Of a stretch of 64,000 nucleotides of DNA, positions 63,453 to 64,000 are shown piece by piece. The position numbers were made by a program, and so were the translations under genes. The stretch's first letter is position 1; each line of letters starts with the position of its first letter. The stretch spans positions 1-64,000 of the forward strand of contig NZ_BMJT01000007.1 of assembly GCF_014643595.1 (NCBI RefSeq), in the 5' to 3' direction. Source of the DNA: Lysinibacillus alkalisoli (GTDB lineage Bacteria > Bacillota > Bacilli > Bacillales_A > Planococcaceae). The notes under the pieces are model-generated. The model was not told the origin of the DNA, did no database searches, and was given only the letters and a program-made list of their open reading frames with translations.

Positions 63453-63743
63453 ATGAATTTAGTTTACAAAGATTATATTTTTCCATTTCAAAAAACAAAC
63501 TTAGAACGCATTATCGACGGGAAATATTTTAAAATTAATCGCACAGATTATACTCAGGAAATTCAAATCCAATTAGACAATGAACAAATGTTATTGGAGT
63601 TTTCCAAATCATTGAAAGCGACTTGCAGCTTATTACAAGAAACCGAAACAGAACCTTATATACAAGTCAATATCGATTTAATCCCTTTTGTTGAAGCCTT
63701 TAATACACGCTATCAACTTAATGCTGCTATTACAAATGAGTAA
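63453..63743 (+). CDS. Hypothetical protein
   Basis: 96 residues, not recognised. It is mixed alpha/beta, with no signal peptide or membrane segment, mildly acidic, and begins MNLVYKDYIFPFQKTNLERI. Coding is supported by a full-length uninterrupted frame in a plus-strand gap between minus-strand genes and by a terminator right after the stop (63754-63795). The ribosome-binding site is weak (AAAGG 13 bases before the ATG). Transcribed divergently from recD2. Confidence 0.6.
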   Translation: MNLVYKDYIFPFQKTNLERIIDGKYFKINRTDYTQEIQIQLDNEQMLLEFSKSLKATCSLLQETETEPYIQVNIDLIPFVEAFNTRYQLNAAITNE

Positions 63744-63753
63744 TATATGACAA

Positions 63754-63795
63754 AAAAGTACACTTGAACAATTATGAATTCAAGTGTACTTTTTA
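63754..63795. terminator. Bidirectional terminator
   Basis: AAAAGTACACTTGAA (63754-63768) and TTCAAGTGTACTTTT (63779-63793) form a perfect 15-bp stem with T-tracts on both strands, between the hypothetical gene and the TPR gene. Confidence 0.92.
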
Positions 63796-63851
63796 TTTTA
63801 TGTGGCGTAGCGCTTTAACATACTCCACGTAGCTTCAACTTAATCTTTTGA

Positions 63852-64000
63852 CTAGTTAAGACGCTGTTCGATTAAATCTATCATGTACTTAGCTTGTTCA
63901 AATGCTGGTTCAATCTCATAAGCGCGGGTTAAATGTTGTAATGCTTTTTCTGTATCCTCTGTTGATACAGCATATAACACGCCTAGATTATAATAAGCAT
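63852..64000 (-). CDS. Tetratricopeptide repeat protein (YrrB-like), C-terminal part only
   Basis: The last ~49 codons of a minus-strand gene that continues beyond the window, ending with TAG at 63852-63854. The visible part reads AYYNLGVLYAVSTEDTEKAL then HLTRAYEIEPAFEQA, a clear TPR repeat with the expected Gly8, Ala20 and Pro32 positions. In B. subtilis the TPR protein YrrB precedes recD2 (yrrC), so this is probably its counterpart. Confidence 0.85.
   Translation of the reverse strand, partial: AYYNLGVLYAVSTEDTEKALQHLTRAYEIEPAFEQAKYMIDLIEQRLN

Overview
The window is a low-GC chromosomal segment from a member of the Firmicutes, order Bacillales. Gene order over most of it follows the Bacillus subtilis blocks lepA-hemW-hrcA-grpE-dnaK-dnaJ-prmA-rsmE, yqeG-yqeH-aroE-yqeI-nadD-yqeK-rsfS-yqeM-comEA-comEB-comEC-yqzM-holA-rpsT and recD2-alaS-ireB-ruvX-yrzB-mltG-trmR-trhP1-trhP2-udk-greA-yrrS-mtnN. 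The sporulation genes gpr and spoIIP, which B. subtilis carries between rpsT and lepA, are missing and a sulfur-scavenging cluster sits there. I infer a non-sporulating Planococcaceae-type organism (Kurthia-like); this is inference from synteny, not from a marker gene.

Region 1 (1-8200) is accessory. It holds the 3' end of a universal stress protein gene, a broken small ORF, and a compact type III-B (Cmr) CRISPR locus. The operon runs on the minus strand: a DUF6602-like putative nuclease, cmr1, an HD-less cas10 (cmr2) with a GGED cyclase motif, cmr3, cmr4, cmr5, cmr6. It is bracketed by two CRISPR arrays (one spacer at 552-651, four spacers at 7509-7817), each preceded by a copy of the same ~147 bp leader. 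No cas1, cas2 or cas6 is present. The repeat ends GTGGATTGAAAT when read on the minus strand, a type I-C-style repeat, which suggests dependence on a I-C system elsewhere in the genome.

Region 2 (8200-21800) has a DUF308 membrane protein, rRNA and ribosomal-protein methyltransferases, and the heat-shock operon with a perfect CIRCE operator, then hemW. An island follows with an FNT-family channel, a YhgE/Pip membrane protein, a MerR-like coiled-coil protein, a lipoprotein, and what looks like the relic 3' end of a phage-type tyrosine recombinase beside an 11-bp tandem repeat.

Region 3 (21800-32740) has lepA and an eleven-gene minus-strand sulfur cluster: acetyltransferase, glutaredoxin-like protein, M20 deacylase, two flavin monooxygenases, FMN reductase, a MetNIQ-type ABC importer with two binding lipoproteins, and a LysR regulator. 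The enzyme set matches the B. subtilis ytmI-ytnM cysteine S-dealkylation operon, but the importer type and the flavin-supply gene differ.

Region 4 (32900-55900) is the conserved housekeeping core: rpsT, holA, the tiny yqzM, the comE competence operon, the yqe ribosome-assembly/NAD block, phosphatidylethanolamine synthesis genes (psd and pssA, divergent), mtnN, yrrS, greA with a promoter and terminator-like hairpin in its leader, udk, the tRNA wobble-uridine hydroxylation/methylation genes (trhP1, trhP2, trmR), mltG, yrzB, ruvX, ireB, and alaS behind a T-box.

Region 5 (55900-64000) holds a PAS-GGDEF-EAL protein with a degenerate GGDEF site, a CapA-type protein, an SH3-containing polysaccharide deacetylase, recD2, a small unrecognised protein, and the end of a TPR protein cut by the window edge. 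No rRNA, tRNA or intact insertion sequence was seen.
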